Part shown: positions 1 through 10,235 of the stretch, one piece after another
How positions within the stretch are numbered: position 1 is the stretch's first letter
Layout of the letters: each line of letters begins with the position of its first letter
Assembly (NCBI GenBank): GCA_002914805.1
Contig: JXTB01000228.1
Span: 37,214-101,213 of the forward strand
DNA: 64,000 nucleotides
Reading direction: 5' to 3'
Source of the DNA: Parasponia andersonii
Taxonomy: Eukaryota > Streptophyta > Magnoliopsida > Rosales > Cannabaceae
Made by a program: the position numbers and the translations under genes
Notes under the pieces: model-generated
What the model was told of the DNA's origin: nothing
What the model saw: the letters and a program-made list of their open reading frames with translations, nothing else
Databases searched by the model: none

Positions 1-717
1 ATAGATTTCGTTTATAAATCTATAATCTGTCGTTATGGTATACCACATACCATAATCTCGGATAATGGGAAGCAGTTCGACTGCGACGAGTTCCGGGATT
101 TCTGCAATAACTTGGGCATCAAGAAAAGCTTCTCCGCTATTATCCATCCACAGGCCAACGGGCAGGTCGAAGCAATCAACAAGATCCTTAAGCAGAATAT
201 AAAGACAAAGCTGGAGGAGAATAAAGGAGCTTGGCCTGAAGTACTTCCAGAAGTATTATGGGCTTATCACACCACACAACAAACTACAACAGGAGAGAGT
301 CCATTCTCCTTGGCTTATGGCTATGAAGCGATGATTCCTGTTGAAATTGGTGCGGGCTCCCTACGGCGGTCTATTTATGAGCAAAAACAGAATGATGTGT
401 TGCTGAGAGTTGAACTCGATCTTTTAGAAGAACGGCGTGAACAATCTCAGCTTCGAATTGCATCATACCAACGGCGCACTGCTCGATATTATAACTCCAA
501 AGTAAAAGGTAGACATTTTGAAGTTGGAGATCTCGTCCTTCGACGTGTCCTACCCAATAATAAAGAGCATGGCGCTGGTGTATTTGGTCCCTCTTGGGAA
601 GGACCTTATGTCATCAATGATGTCATTCGACCTGGAACATATCATTTAGCTCGCATCGGTGGACAAAAGATCGAGCATACCTGGAATGCTGAACAGCTTC
701 GCCGTTATCACCAATGA
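1..717 (+). pseudogene. Ty3/gypsy (Tat lineage) integrase, 3' end of pol
   Basis: The plus frame is open from base 1 to the stop at 717, so the gene is cut by the window edge, not by a mutation. The integrase core is visible: the second catalytic Asp lies in ISDNGKQFD and the Glu in NGQVEAINK. A C-terminal domain follows, with the motif GVFGPSWEGPYVI and the ending typical of Tat-type plant gypsy elements. Integrase inserts reverse-transcribed DNA into host chromosomes. The short-repeat spacer, polypurine tract and antisense gene lying downstream fit the Tat lineage, which is known for extra sequence between pol and the 3' LTR. No stop or frameshift is seen in the visible part, so this copy may be fairly young. 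Lineage assignment is by recognition, not by a search. Confidence 0.88.
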
Positions 718-815
718 TTTTCGTCATTCGTCATTCGTAGAGTTCGTCATTCGTAAATATCGTCATTCGTGGATCGTCATTCGTGATATCGTCATTCGTG
801 GGTTCGTCATTCGTT
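718..815. repeat. Short tandem array of TCGTCATTCGT
   Basis: Directly after the pol stop, the 11-base word TCGTCATTCGT or a piece of it recurs about seven times, separated by 3 to 7 variable bases. This is a Tat element spacer minisatellite. No coding potential is seen. Confidence 0.85.
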
Positions 816-848
816 TATAGTTTTATGGCAGTTCTTGGACACCATAAA

Positions 849-860
849 ACTCGGGGGGCA
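849..860 (+). promoter_or_regulatory. Internal polypurine tract-like site
   Basis: ACTCGGGGGGCA closely resembles the plus-strand priming tract at 5810-5821 of the same element (AGCTGGGGGGCA). In gypsy elements such a tract primes second-strand synthesis. This one sits just after pol and almost 5 kb before the LTR, so it may be a central or duplicated tract. Function is inferred. Confidence 0.5.
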
Positions 861-1436
861 GTAGGATCAGATAGAGCTATCTCCTACTTGTTCCCTAAGG
901 GACTATACAAACGTCCATTTAGAGGAGACAGGGTTTTAGATCGTCGAAGTATCTAAGCCTCAGATCACTTCATCGACGTATCTGAATCTCCTTAAAATCC
1001 TAGGATTTTATCCTCGCTTCATGCCTCAGCATGTCGTATTTACGCAATTTCCCTCCTCGAACAAAAAAGTAACTAAGCATAACGTTCATTGTTCGAAGTG
1101 ATATATTGCTATCATCTATTTTGACATGGAACTTTTGAAATCCGGTTAGAGTTTGCATCACTCGTATTAATCGATTTCTTAAGCGACCTAACCCATCCTA
1201 ACGCTTAAAATTCGTTTTAAGTTAGTCGGATTTAAATCGCTAAAAGCGTACTGATCGATCACTTGTGGTCGACTACTTGGTTATGTTTACTATCGTTTTT
1301 CATCGCTATTTTGCAGGATCATATATGAAAAATATATACAAGAGCATATATGGAAGGATAAACTTTTATTGAACAAGATTGTTTATACACAGAAGGGACG
1401 AAGCCCACATTGTCTAAAAAAAAAACAACAAAATCT
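861..1436. other. Tat element spacer, no gene seen
   Basis: Non-coding sequence between the internal polypurine tract and the stop codon of the antisense gene. It should contain the 3' end of the antisense transcript. No convincing ORF or repeat is seen. Confidence 0.6.
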
Positions 1437-3087
1437 TCACGAGGAAGGGCTCGCACCATCGTCGCCTACTTTGTCTGTATCCTCCTTCCAGCTCTGCACA
1501 AGCTCAACCACGTCCTCGCCAAGGATGGAGAAGTCAAAGTCCGAATGCTCGCAGAATATATTGTAGATGATGGTCGACGAGGCGATATCACTAGCCTTCT
1601 CTTCAAGTTCTTTGACCTCGGTCGCTTTGAACTCTTTGATGGCATTGTGAACCGCCTCGCTGGTCGCTTCTCTCATACGGTCCGGATACTCGGAAACGAC
1701 CTTCTCGAGCTCTCTGACCTTCTCCTCGGAGTTTTCCTTGGCGAGTCTCTCCTTGCTCAGGTCCTCGAGCATCTGCTGCTTCTCTAAGAGGAGGTTTGCT
1801 CTCTCTTCCTCCCAAGCCTTCTCCGAGTTCTTGAATGCTTGAGTAATTTCATCGAGCTTCTCAGCCTTCTCTAAGCCTTCGAGAACCGGATCGTGCATCA
1901 AGACAGCAGCAGCCGCAGTCTAAAAAAAAAAAGGTGTTATGAAAATCTCTAAGCTTAACAAAAGTTAGAGTTCAGAAGCTTACATTAGCCAGCATCCTCA
2001 TCGCTGATCCGAAAGCGACCTTGGCGGAACGTCGCTTCATTCGCTCCCAGCCTTCTTCGGATGTGAAACGGTCGATGAAGGCTGCGCTCATACCAACTTT
2101 CTCCGGTAGCTGGTTGAGAAGTGCGAACAGTTCATCGCCTTTATCCGCTGGGATCGGTTCTGAGGTAGCAGCTTCAGTAGGAGGTACTGAAGTGCTTGCT
2201 GGCTGAGGAGGCGAGCTCGCAGGGACGTCCTCGAAGATGACTTTTCTCTTTTTCGAGCAGTCGACCTTCTCCTTCCCTTTTGACGGTGGCATACTCTCGG
2301 GTGTTTTGGTCTTTGCCATTGACCCGAGAGTAGACGGAGGAGCTCGTAGACCACTTCCAATGACCATCTCTGCACAACAGAATGTGTTAATAAGCGAGGA
2401 AACAAAATATAAAGGGTTAGAGTAAACGTGCGATTACCTTCTTCCTGGGGAGTTGGTCGAGGAGCTGGTGGTGATTCGGTCTCTGGCGACGAGGGCTCTG
2501 TGCGAGGTGATATGGTCGGCGCCTTCCTTTTCCTTATCCTAGAGGACGAGGCACCCAAGTCAGATTTCTTCGGCTTCCTCTTCGAGCTTGCCGGTCTGGA
2601 GGAAACAACTGGGGGGTCTGGGAATACGGCGCCCTTTGGAATCAAGCCACAGGCGACCAGGTTCTTTGTTGTGCCTAGAACCTTCCAGTTAAATTCTTCA
2701 ACTGGAAGCTCGTTGATTGCATAAACTCTTGCGAGCTGGTCACTCGAAAATCCTGGTCGATCCCTGTTATCTGCAATGACACCAAAAATGCGATCAGTGC
2801 AAAAAGAATAGATAAACAAACAAGACAGCAAGTTAGAAGACTACCTACCGGGGTTTTGGAAGAAACCATTGGCAGCATATTCAAAATGGAAAAATGGATT
2901 TTTCCATTTTCCCATGTTGTTGCGAACCCCGTAGATCGTTTTAATGACTTGATTCGACCACTTGCTCGCATAGAAGAAGCCGAAGTCCGATGGGTTTGAC
3001 TTCACTTGGTAGAACCAAGCGAATTCCTCGGGTGAAGGAGTTTCTAAGCCTAATTTATGGTATAAAATGTACAAGCCTACTATATAC
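1437..3087 (-). pseudogene. Antisense Tat gene, duplicated 3' copy (lacks 5' half of exon 1)
   Basis: Minus-strand exons at 3087-2849 (remnant), 2770-2438, 2369-1984 and 1919-1437. Splice sites are GT..AG and the reading phase stays open through all joins. The product belongs to the plant 'putative gypsy type transposon' family (Pfam Transposase_28-like). Exon 2 encodes a basic, Ser/Pro-rich linker (SSKRKPKKSDLGASSSRIRK). Exon 4 encodes an acidic coiled coil rich in Glu, Lys and Leu and ends at a TGA at 1439-1437. The 5' part is missing because the sequence stops at the N at 3088. Bases 1680-3087 repeat 3089-4506 almost exactly, so this is either a real tandem duplication or an assembly artefact. 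The protein's function is unknown. Confidence 0.75.
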
Positions 3088-3088
3088 N
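3088..3088. other. Single N: probable contig join
   Basis: One ambiguous base lies exactly at the junction of the two copies of a 1.41 kb duplication, which suggests a minimal scaffold gap. Confidence 0.8.
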
Positions 3089-4988
3089 GTCCGGATACTC
3101 GGAAACGACCTTCTCGAGCTCTCTGACCTTCTCCTCGGAGTTTTCCTTGGCGAGTCTCTCCTTGCTCAGGTCCTCGAGCATCTGCTGCTTCTCTAAGAGG
3201 AGGTTTGCTCTCTCTTTCTCCCAAGCCTTCTCTGAGTTCTCGAATGCTTGAGTAATTTCATCGAGCTTCTCAGCCTTCTCTAAGCCTTCGAGAACCGGAT
3301 CGTGCATCAAGACTGCAGCAGCCGCAGTCTAAAAAAAAAAAAAAGGTTATGAAAATCTCTAAGCTTAACAAAAGTTAGAGTTCAGAAGCTTACATTAGCC
3401 AGCATCCTCATCGCTGATCCGAAAGCGACCTTGGCGGAACGTCGCTTCATTCGCTCCCAGCCTTCTTCGGATGTGAAACGGTCGATGAAGGCTGCGCTCA
3501 TACCAACTTTCTCCGGTAGCTGGTTGAGAAGTGCGAACAGTTCATCGCCTTTATCCGCTGGGATCGGTTCTGAGGTAGCAGCTTCAGTAGGAGGTACTGA
3601 AGTGCTTGCTGGCTGAGGCGGCGGAGGAGGCGAGCTCGCAGGGACGTCCTCGAAGATGACTTTTCTCTTTTTCGAGCAGTCGACCTTCTCCTTCCCTTTT
3701 GACGGCGGCATACTCTCGGGTGTTTTGGTCTTTGCCATTGACCCGAGAGTAGACGGAGGAGCTCGTAGACCACTTCCAATGACCATCTCTGCACAACAGA
3801 ATGTGTTAATAAGCGAGAAAACAAAATATAAAGGGTTAGAGTAAACGTGCGATTACCTTCTTCCTGGGGAGTTGGTCGAGGAGCTGGTGGTGATTCGGTC
3901 TCTGGCGACGAGGGCTCTGTGCGAGGTGGTGTGGTCGGCGCCTTCCTTTTCCTTATCCTAGAGGACGAGGCACCCAAGTCAGATTTCTTCGGCTTCCTCT
4001 TCGAGCTTGCCGGTCTGGAGGAAACAACCGGGGGGTCTTGGAATACGGCGCCCTTTGGAATCAAGCCACAGGCGACCAGGTTCTTTGTTGTGCCTAGAAC
4101 CTTCCAGTTAAATTCTTCAACTGGAAGCTCGTTGATTGCATAAACTCTTGCGAGCTGGTCACTCGAAAGTCCTGGTCGATCCCTGTTATCTGCGATGACA
4201 CCAAAAATGCGATCAGTGCAAAAAGAATAGATAAACAAACAAGACAGCAAGTTAGAAGACTACCTACCGGGGTTTTGGAAGAAACCATTGGCAGCATATT
4301 CAAAATGGAAAAATGGATTTTTCCATTTTCCCATGTTGTTGCGAACCCCGTAGATCGTTTTAATGGCTTGATTCGACCACTTGCTCGCATAGAAGAAGCC
4401 GAAGTCCGATGGGTTTGACTTCACTTGGTAGAACCAAGCGAATTCCTCGGGTGAAGGAGTTTCTAAGCCTAATTTATGGTATAAAATGTACAAGCCTACT
4501 ATATACCTATAAGTATTGGGAGTTAATTGAAAGGGGACGACCCCATAGTAATCTATAACTGACTGTATATACGGATGGAGAGGCAGATGCACACCGCACT
4601 TGAGAACCGCCTCAGAAAAGGAAGCAAGTCCGCGAGGAGATGTATGAGGGAGGTTGAACTCCATTGGAAGGCGCAGAGGGATAGCGATCTTGTAGCTGCT
4701 CGCAATTTTCCTAAGTTTGTTCGACGTGCAGCTCGTTCGGACATTTACACAAGACCAGTTTCCCTCTACATATGGGTAGCCAGAAGAAAATGCCGGAGCA
4801 TCCCTAACATGTTTAGGCCACTGATCTTGGGGAAGATCGCCTATTCAGGGACTACTCTGTCTTACCCCGGTTATTTCTATCTCGGGTTCAGACGCGGGGT
4901 AATCCTCAAGGTTAATGGTACTAACACTTGAGTCAGATTCCCCGGAAAAGGCATTTCCTTCCCTAAAAAGTTCTTCACTACTAGACAT
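3089..4988 (-). pseudogene. Antisense Tat gene, 5' copy (Transposase_28-like, four exons)
   Basis: Exons at 4988-4268, 4189-3857, 3788-3394 and 3328-3089 (cut by the N). Introns start GT and end AG, and codons split across exons 1/2 and 2/3 are completed correctly. I chose the ATG at 4988-4986, which follows a pyrimidine-rich stretch ending in CAG; from there the frame reaches the conserved domain. One in-frame TGA at 4847-4845 interrupts exon 1, which is otherwise open. The next ATG, at 4664, would skip the N-terminal region. The conserved block includes the segments GVHLPLHPYIQSVIDYY and PFQLTPNTYR, as in plant 'putative gypsy type transposon' proteins. The gene lies in reverse orientation between pol and the 3' LTR, a position known for extra ORFs in Tat elements. 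Role unknown; it is also found outside intact elements in plant genomes. Confidence 0.78.
4845..4847 (-). other. Premature stop in antisense gene exon 1
   Basis: An in-frame TGA 47 codons after the ATG at 4988. The frame is open on both sides of it, and C-to-T decay at a methylated site is a likely cause. Confidence 0.7.
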
Positions 4989-5054
4989 CTGAAAAGAAAT
5001 ATGCAGGGGTTCAGATATTAAGGATTTATCCTAAGGTTACATACATTTATCTAC

Positions 5055-5140
5055 AAAGTTCATCAGAAGTGTTCAAGCAGTTCATCAGAAATGCTCGAGC
5101 AGTTCGTCAGAAGAGTTCGAGCAGTTCATCAGTAGAAGAA
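5055..5140. repeat. Short tandem repeat, AGTTCATCAGAA-type units
   Basis: About four degenerate units of roughly 24 bases (AGCAGTTCATCAGAA and variants) upstream of the antisense gene, probably in its 5' UTR or 5' intron. Confidence 0.75.
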
Positions 5141-5476
5141 CCGCCAGTTCAGAAGGAGTAAATTAGGGTATCAGACCCTAGAGATTCTCTTCGCAGGACC
5201 ATTTCTAGCAAATCTACTCTACAGATTGAAGAAAAAGAAAGGAATAAAATTCTTATTTCACTTCGGTGAAATAAGTTTTTTCCAGATTGTTGTTTCCACT
5301 AATGATAGAAATAAGAAAAAATACTAACCTTTCTTCAAGAGATTGGGTAGGGTTGATTCGAAACAGTGATGAAGGAACAGCTGCAATTGGAGCGATCTGG
5401 GAGAACGGCGTTAGGGTTCCTGATTTTTTCTGAGTTCTGCAGTTCTGAGTAAAATGAGAGAGAAATGATTTCTGAT

Positions 5477-5487
5477 GTTTATATAAC
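5477..5487 (-). promoter_or_regulatory. Candidate TATA box for the antisense gene
   Basis: The minus strand reads TTATATAAAC about 490 bases before the ATG at 4988. A start some 30 bases downstream would give a 5' UTR with a likely intron, because a pyrimidine-rich stretch ending in CAG immediately precedes the ATG. Inferred from sequence only. Confidence 0.45.
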
Positions 5488-5809
5488 CTAACCACTGTTA
5501 GATCGCAGCCGTAGATCAGATAGTTCGAATTTTGAATCTGAAGGCTAAGGATCGCGCGGGATTTAAATATATCCGAAAAGTCAGGATAATTTGAAATTTG
5601 AAAAGATTTGGTGACGGTTGGTGTCAATCAGGCTTCCTCGAATTTCGTTCCTGGCTACACGTTCCGTTCTGACAAAGAGGAGGATACGTGTGATCATGAA
5701 AAAGGAGATTTGGAATCTGACGGATCTTCGATTACTCAAACTACAAGGTTTATGACGTTACAGGGTCGCACGGTAATTAGAAGCTCCATTTCGTCCTAAA
5801 GAACTAATG

Positions 5810-5821
5810 GAGCTGGGGGGC
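5810..5821 (+). promoter_or_regulatory. Polypurine tract before the 3' LTR
   Basis: AGCTGGGGGGCA lies seven bases before the LTR start at 5828, the expected place for priming of plus-strand DNA in a gypsy element. Confidence 0.75.
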
Positions 5822-5857
5822 AATTATTGTGCGGTCTAAAATCCTAAGGTCGGATAA

Positions 5858-5965
5858 GTGTTATATGCGACCTCCTCTGAGAATGATGTATGCGACCACT
5901 CCCGTGATGGTTATATGCGACCACTCCCGTGATGGTTATATGCGACCGCTTCCACAGGTTTTGTG
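5858..5965. repeat. Tandem repeats in LTR U3
   Basis: Four to five units with the core TATGCGACC, two of them identical over about 25 bases, just inside the LTR upstream of the TATA box. Confidence 0.8.
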
Positions 5966-6267
5966 CGACCTTCTCTGTATGGTTTGCCTTAACAAACAGG
6001 AAACCTATAAGAAGAGGGAAACACGCAAATACAATAAAGGAAACCTACAAGAAGAGGTAAGCAAGTAAATGCTGTGGAAGAAGCCTACAAGGAATGGGAA
6101 ACCGAAGACTCCTATTTGCGATTAACTAGTTATCCGTTTTGAGTAATTATCCAATTACTTAATTGGATAATTATCCAGTTTTATGTTACCCAATTGTATA
6201 ATTACCCGTTTATTCAATTAGGATCCTAGAGACATAAGGAACCTAGGGGGATAAGGTCATTACAATC

Positions 6268-6275
6268 TATATAAA
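6268..6275 (+). promoter_or_regulatory. LTR TATA box
   Basis: TATATAAA followed by a G-rich stretch, about 440 bases into the LTR. Confidence 0.7.
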
Positions 6276-6598
6276 GGGGGCTCTATGTTCCGAAGAGATC
6301 ATCACAAAATCAGGGCAGAAACAAGTCACAGAAAATAGAAGTCAGAGCAAATACACGCTTAGGGTATTCCAAACTTTGGGTAGTCTAAGTCTTGAGCATT
6401 CTTCAATTGCTTTCGAGTATTGTACCCTTGAATATTCATCAATATAGTGAGAAAACAATGGACGTAGGCTCATCTTTTTCAGGGCCGAACCACTATAAAT
6501 CTCTCTCTCCTTATTTGCTTTGATTATTTACTTCAATTTAAACAAACCACGTCTCTTAATTATTTATAAATTTATTGTTGATAAAACCTCCATCAACA

Positions 6599-6772
6599 CT
6601 TTGTACGTGTTTTTACTAATATGAGGTCCGATGGTCAATAAACACTCAAAACACTTGGAGCACATAATATCGTAGCATCATCGCTATCAATGTCTGTGGC
6701 AGGGACATGAATCAAGGTAATCTCTAGAACATGGATCGTCAGCGAACAATATCATCGAGTTAAGCATCGCGA
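6599..6772 (+). other. Leader-like sequence after the LTR, cut by an N
   Basis: Not simple flanking DNA in appearance. It contains GTCTGTGGCAGGGACATGA, similar to the segment that follows the primer site in many Tat elements, and then ATGGATCGTCAGCG at 6731, which could start a gag frame but meets TAA after ten codons. The sequence breaks at the N at 6773. No exact primer binding site is seen. Confidence 0.35.
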
Positions 6773-6773
6773 N
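6773..6773. other. Single N: probable contig join
   Basis: Sequence character changes abruptly here from leader-like to AT-rich simple sequence, so continuity across it is uncertain. Confidence 0.75.
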
Positions 6774-9528
6774 TCCTAAAAAAAATCTCAAAAAAACTAC
6801 CTTTATGATAGGGCTTTTTACATAAATCCAGGAAAAAGGATATGAGCAAGACTAACTTGACCAAAGATGAATTTTTTGTGCATTTAAAAAAATGATATTT
6901 TTAAAAATGTCAAGGACATCTTGACCATAAAAAAGTTATAATTATATTTTTATGATCAAGATATTCTTCGTCATATATCAAGATATCTTTGACAATCCTA
7001 AAAATATCTGTTTTAAAAAATACACAAAAAAGTCATCTTGGCCCAAATTAGTCTAATGCATATCATTTTCTCAAATCCAGCCTATAGTTTTAAAGATAAA
7101 AGATTTGTTTAGAAAAATACAAGTCTGTAAAAATATTTAAAGAAACACCATTTTCTAAAAAATTTAAATCTTTTAAAAGTATTCGAGATAACCAATTAAG
7201 TAATTAGAATAATCAACAGTCATTTGAGGTAATTAGACTGATTACTTCAAGTAATTTGACAAATTATCTTAAGTACTCATCAATTAGTGGTGAAAAGTGA
7301 TATTTTTATAAATATTTTCAAAAATATAATTTTTCTAAATGGTTCTAGGATTTTTCAAAAATTCAAAAATCTAGTATTTTTCAATTTTTTAAAAACTTTA
7401 CCATAAAAGTAAAATTTCATTTTTATGATAAGGCCTCTTATAAAAACCGAGGCTAAAAATTTTTAAAAAATCTAGAATGGGCTGAAATTTTGAAAAATCT
7501 CATAAGTATTTAGAAAAATACAATTCTTTTAATGTATTTAGATAAGTACCTTTTCGTATTATTTAGAAAATTATCATTTTTTAAATTGATATTTTTCAAA
7601 GGTACTAAAGATAACAAGTAGAGTTACTTGGTACCCAATCCAATTACTTGAAACTAATCTAATTACCTCAAGTAACTCATTAATTAGAAGAAGAAAAAGT
7701 GATATTTTTTCAAAAGTGATATTTTCTAATTAAATTGAAATTTTTCAAAAAAATATAAATATAGGATTTTTCAAAATTTTCAAAATATTTTAGGATATAA
7801 AATCAAATTTCTTCTTTATGATATTGATTTGGTATTAGCTTAAATGGACGGTGGTCTAGCCCAATGGGCCACATATTTGTACAAGGGAAATAGAGGGCTT
7901 CTATTAAATACAGTATTTCCATATTTTGAGTTTTTATATATAGAAACAAATAGAAACTTTGCAGATCCAACAATTTTGAATCCTAAATATCCAAAAATAC
8001 CGCTAATGTTTTTTTCTTTCCCCCTTTAGTTTAGTTTTGTTTCTTTCGACGCACTCCGCCAAAGCTAGAAGCATATGAGCCCTAAGAGCATATAGGACCT
8101 TCCCAGTAACGAACCTCCGTAACCCTAGAGAGTCCATTTTCAGGCAAATCATTTCAGCTTTAAGAGCAAATGTAAACACAGTTCTATACATAGTCCAAAG
8201 AGCCAATAATAACATGATCATCACATTTAATATTAGTCTCGTATATGTCCATATTATTATTTTGAATACTTATGCTATCAGTTTGTTGTGGTTATTTATT
8301 TGTCTCTGAGTAATGTTTTTGCAAAATGTTCAAGACACGTTCATTGGTACAAGTCTAAACGTATATCAAGTTAGTTACTCGTACATAATTATTATTATTA
8401 TTATTATTAATTTCAAGCATAGTACTTAACAAGAAAGATAATTGTTTTGAAAAAAAGATGTTTATTTAAATTTTTATAAGTGGTGATAATCTACTTTGTT
8501 CAAATGTGGTAATTGTCGTGTTTTCTAGCAAGTACATTAAGTCTTTTAATTTATAATTATTGATATATAATTAGGCATATCTTTGTATTTATATCTTTCC
8601 ATAGTCAACAGCACTAAGTTTTAGTGGGATTATTGTTTTTATATAATAAGTTTTAGTGGGATTATCATTTGTATATAATGGTTAAAAAAAAAAAAAGGAA
8701 AAGTAGTGGACACCTAATTAGTCGGCAATAGAAGGCAATATACAGATTGCTACTAATTATCTAGTTATATCCTTCTCATCACAACTCACAACTCTCACTT
8801 TATATATTAAACTTTGTATGTCTTCTCCAATACCCAAAGCCACTAAGATACAATTAGCTCCAATTGAGTATTTTGAGAAAGACTCGATCCAGATGGATTG
8901 GACAGTATAGAATTAGATCGAATAACAACGTTGAATTCAATCCTATGTTTGATGTACTTTTGGATTAAGTAACATGAAAAATAATCTTGTATTAAGTATC
9001 AGATTAGATTAATTGAATTTTAAAAAAGAATTAAATATCTAAAACTTAAATTTAAGCTAAAAATATATATGAAAAACAGTGAAATAAATATATACATATG
9101 TGTATCCTTTTTGAAAAAATTATTCATTACACTGTTCTATTTTGACTATACATATCATTTAATATGCTAGTTAAACAACAATTTTAGTTTCAAACTCTAT
9201 ACTTTGCTTTTCGAGTCTAGTTATTTTCACATCCAGTAGTATATATACGAGCAAATATATATTCATTTTTTTAAAAAAGAACAAATACATATTTTTCCTT
9301 AAAACAAAAAAACCCAGAAAAAGTCAATTGATGGGAGGCCCCAATTTCCCAAATATGGTTTCAGCTTTAACACAGCTTCGGAGTGCTCCAAATCTTTCAC
9401 AAGTGTTATGACATATTTGATAAACAGTTTAACTCACACCAGTTCATCCTTTGATCCTTAACGGTTTGTATTAGTGTGTCTATGTTCAAGTTATATCTAT
9501 CAAACTTCAAAACCCATCTCTCTTCCAA
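6774..9528. other. AT-rich non-coding stretch with degenerate internal repeats
   Basis: No gene is supported. From 6774 to about 7830, segments rich in TTTTTCAAAA, GTGATATTTT and TTTATGAT recur two to three times at intervals of roughly 400-600 bases, suggesting an old, diverged tandem repeat. The bases 8040-8230 are less AT-rich and open on the minus strand for 73 codons, but I do not recognise the product. An ATT microsatellite sits at 8388-8410. Confidence 0.5.
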
Positions 9529-9861
9529 ATGTCGTGATCTTCAAACTGTGAAGAAATTGAAAACAATAATACTGGTACTACTACAAAATCCAGAAGCTTA
9601 CGGAGAATTTCATTCTCTTCTTCAAAGAAATCATCCTCATTTTTCACATAGTCAAGAAGCAGTTCCACTACTCCTAACGCTACCAACAGAACCATGAAAG
9701 AGGTGTGGAAAGATATTAATCTGATCTTCTCTCTCCGAGAGTACTACCACCATTTTTGCTACTCCTTAACCAATCAGAACCCGCCATACTCCTACCTCGG
9801 CCGCCAACTTCTGCAGCATGATCTTTAAGGACTTTCTGGGTAGTCCCTTTTGCAATGACCC
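9529..9861 (+). pseudogene. FD-like bZIP pseudogene, N-terminal part
   Basis: Decayed copy of a flowering-time bZIP factor of the FD group. Conserved FD-family segments are visible: MKEVWKDINL at 9694 and MIFKDFLGSPF at 9818, matching the N-terminal and DFLARPF-like motifs that precede the bZIP domain. The ATG at 9529 is followed two codons later by TGA, another stop lies near 9652-9654, and the two motifs are in different frames, so it cannot make protein. FD proteins normally bind DNA and partner with FT through 14-3-3 proteins at the shoot apex. A copia element interrupts it at 9862. No introns are expected in this part, so I cannot tell a retrocopy from a genomic duplicate. Confidence 0.72.
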
Positions 9862-10220
9862 TGATAGAAATAAACTTATTTTCTTTGTGACCCATTGGAT
9901 CATAGTTTAGTTATTTGGGTTTGTGTTGTGAGTTGGGCTTGTTTTGGTTTGTGTGTATATCTAATAGCCCATAGTTTAATATTCAAGTTTCTAAAATATT
10001 CTTGTATTTACTAGATTGTATAATTAATTAGGTGGTTGGAGGTTACATAGAGCATTTAGAATCATCTTTGGAGTAGTATAAATAGAGTGCTCCTCCCCCT
10101 ATTTTATATCAAGCAAAAGAGAATCAATTCAAGTAGTAATACAAGTTCTTCTCTTCTACCAAAATTCTTTCTAGTTTCTTTTTTAGCCTTTCTAGCCTTA
10201 AAAATCTCATATTTCTAATA
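9862..10220 (+). repeat. 5' LTR of the copia element
   Basis: Starts TGATAGAAATAAAC and ends about TTTCTAATA. It matches 13300-13654 with roughly 85-90% identity by eye. TATAAATA at 10077-10084 is the likely promoter. Confidence 0.82.
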
Positions 10221-10223
10221 AAG

Positions 10224-10235
10224 TGGTGTCAGAAT
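10224..10235 (+). promoter_or_regulatory. Primer binding site (degenerate)
   Basis: TGGTGTCAGAAT three bases after the LTR resembles the initiator tRNA-Met site TGGTATCAGAGC with a few changes. Confidence 0.6.

Larger units (their letters stand above)
5828..6598 (+). mobile_element. LTR of the Tat element
   Basis: Starts TGTGCGG just after the polypurine tract and ends CATCAACA, giving TG..CA termini and about 771 bases. It contains TATATAAA at 6268-6275, as expected for an LTR promoter. The U3 part carries a tandem array (5858-5965) of about 25-base units containing TATGCGACC. The right boundary is my best estimate because only one LTR lies in the window. The sequence after it resembles an element leader, so it could also be the 5' LTR of a neighbouring element. 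Confidence 0.7.

Noticed and set aside
2088..2831. 247-codon minus-strand ORF
   Set aside because: It reads through two introns of the antisense Tat gene; the spliced frame explains the sequence better.
5253..5627. 124-codon minus-strand ORF upstream of the antisense gene
   Set aside because: No recognisable domain, and it overlaps the candidate TATA box and leader of that gene.
8003..8224. 73-codon minus-strand ORF (LALWTMYRTVFTFALKAEM)
   Set aside because: Protein-like in parts, but no family recognised and no supporting splice or flanking sequence.
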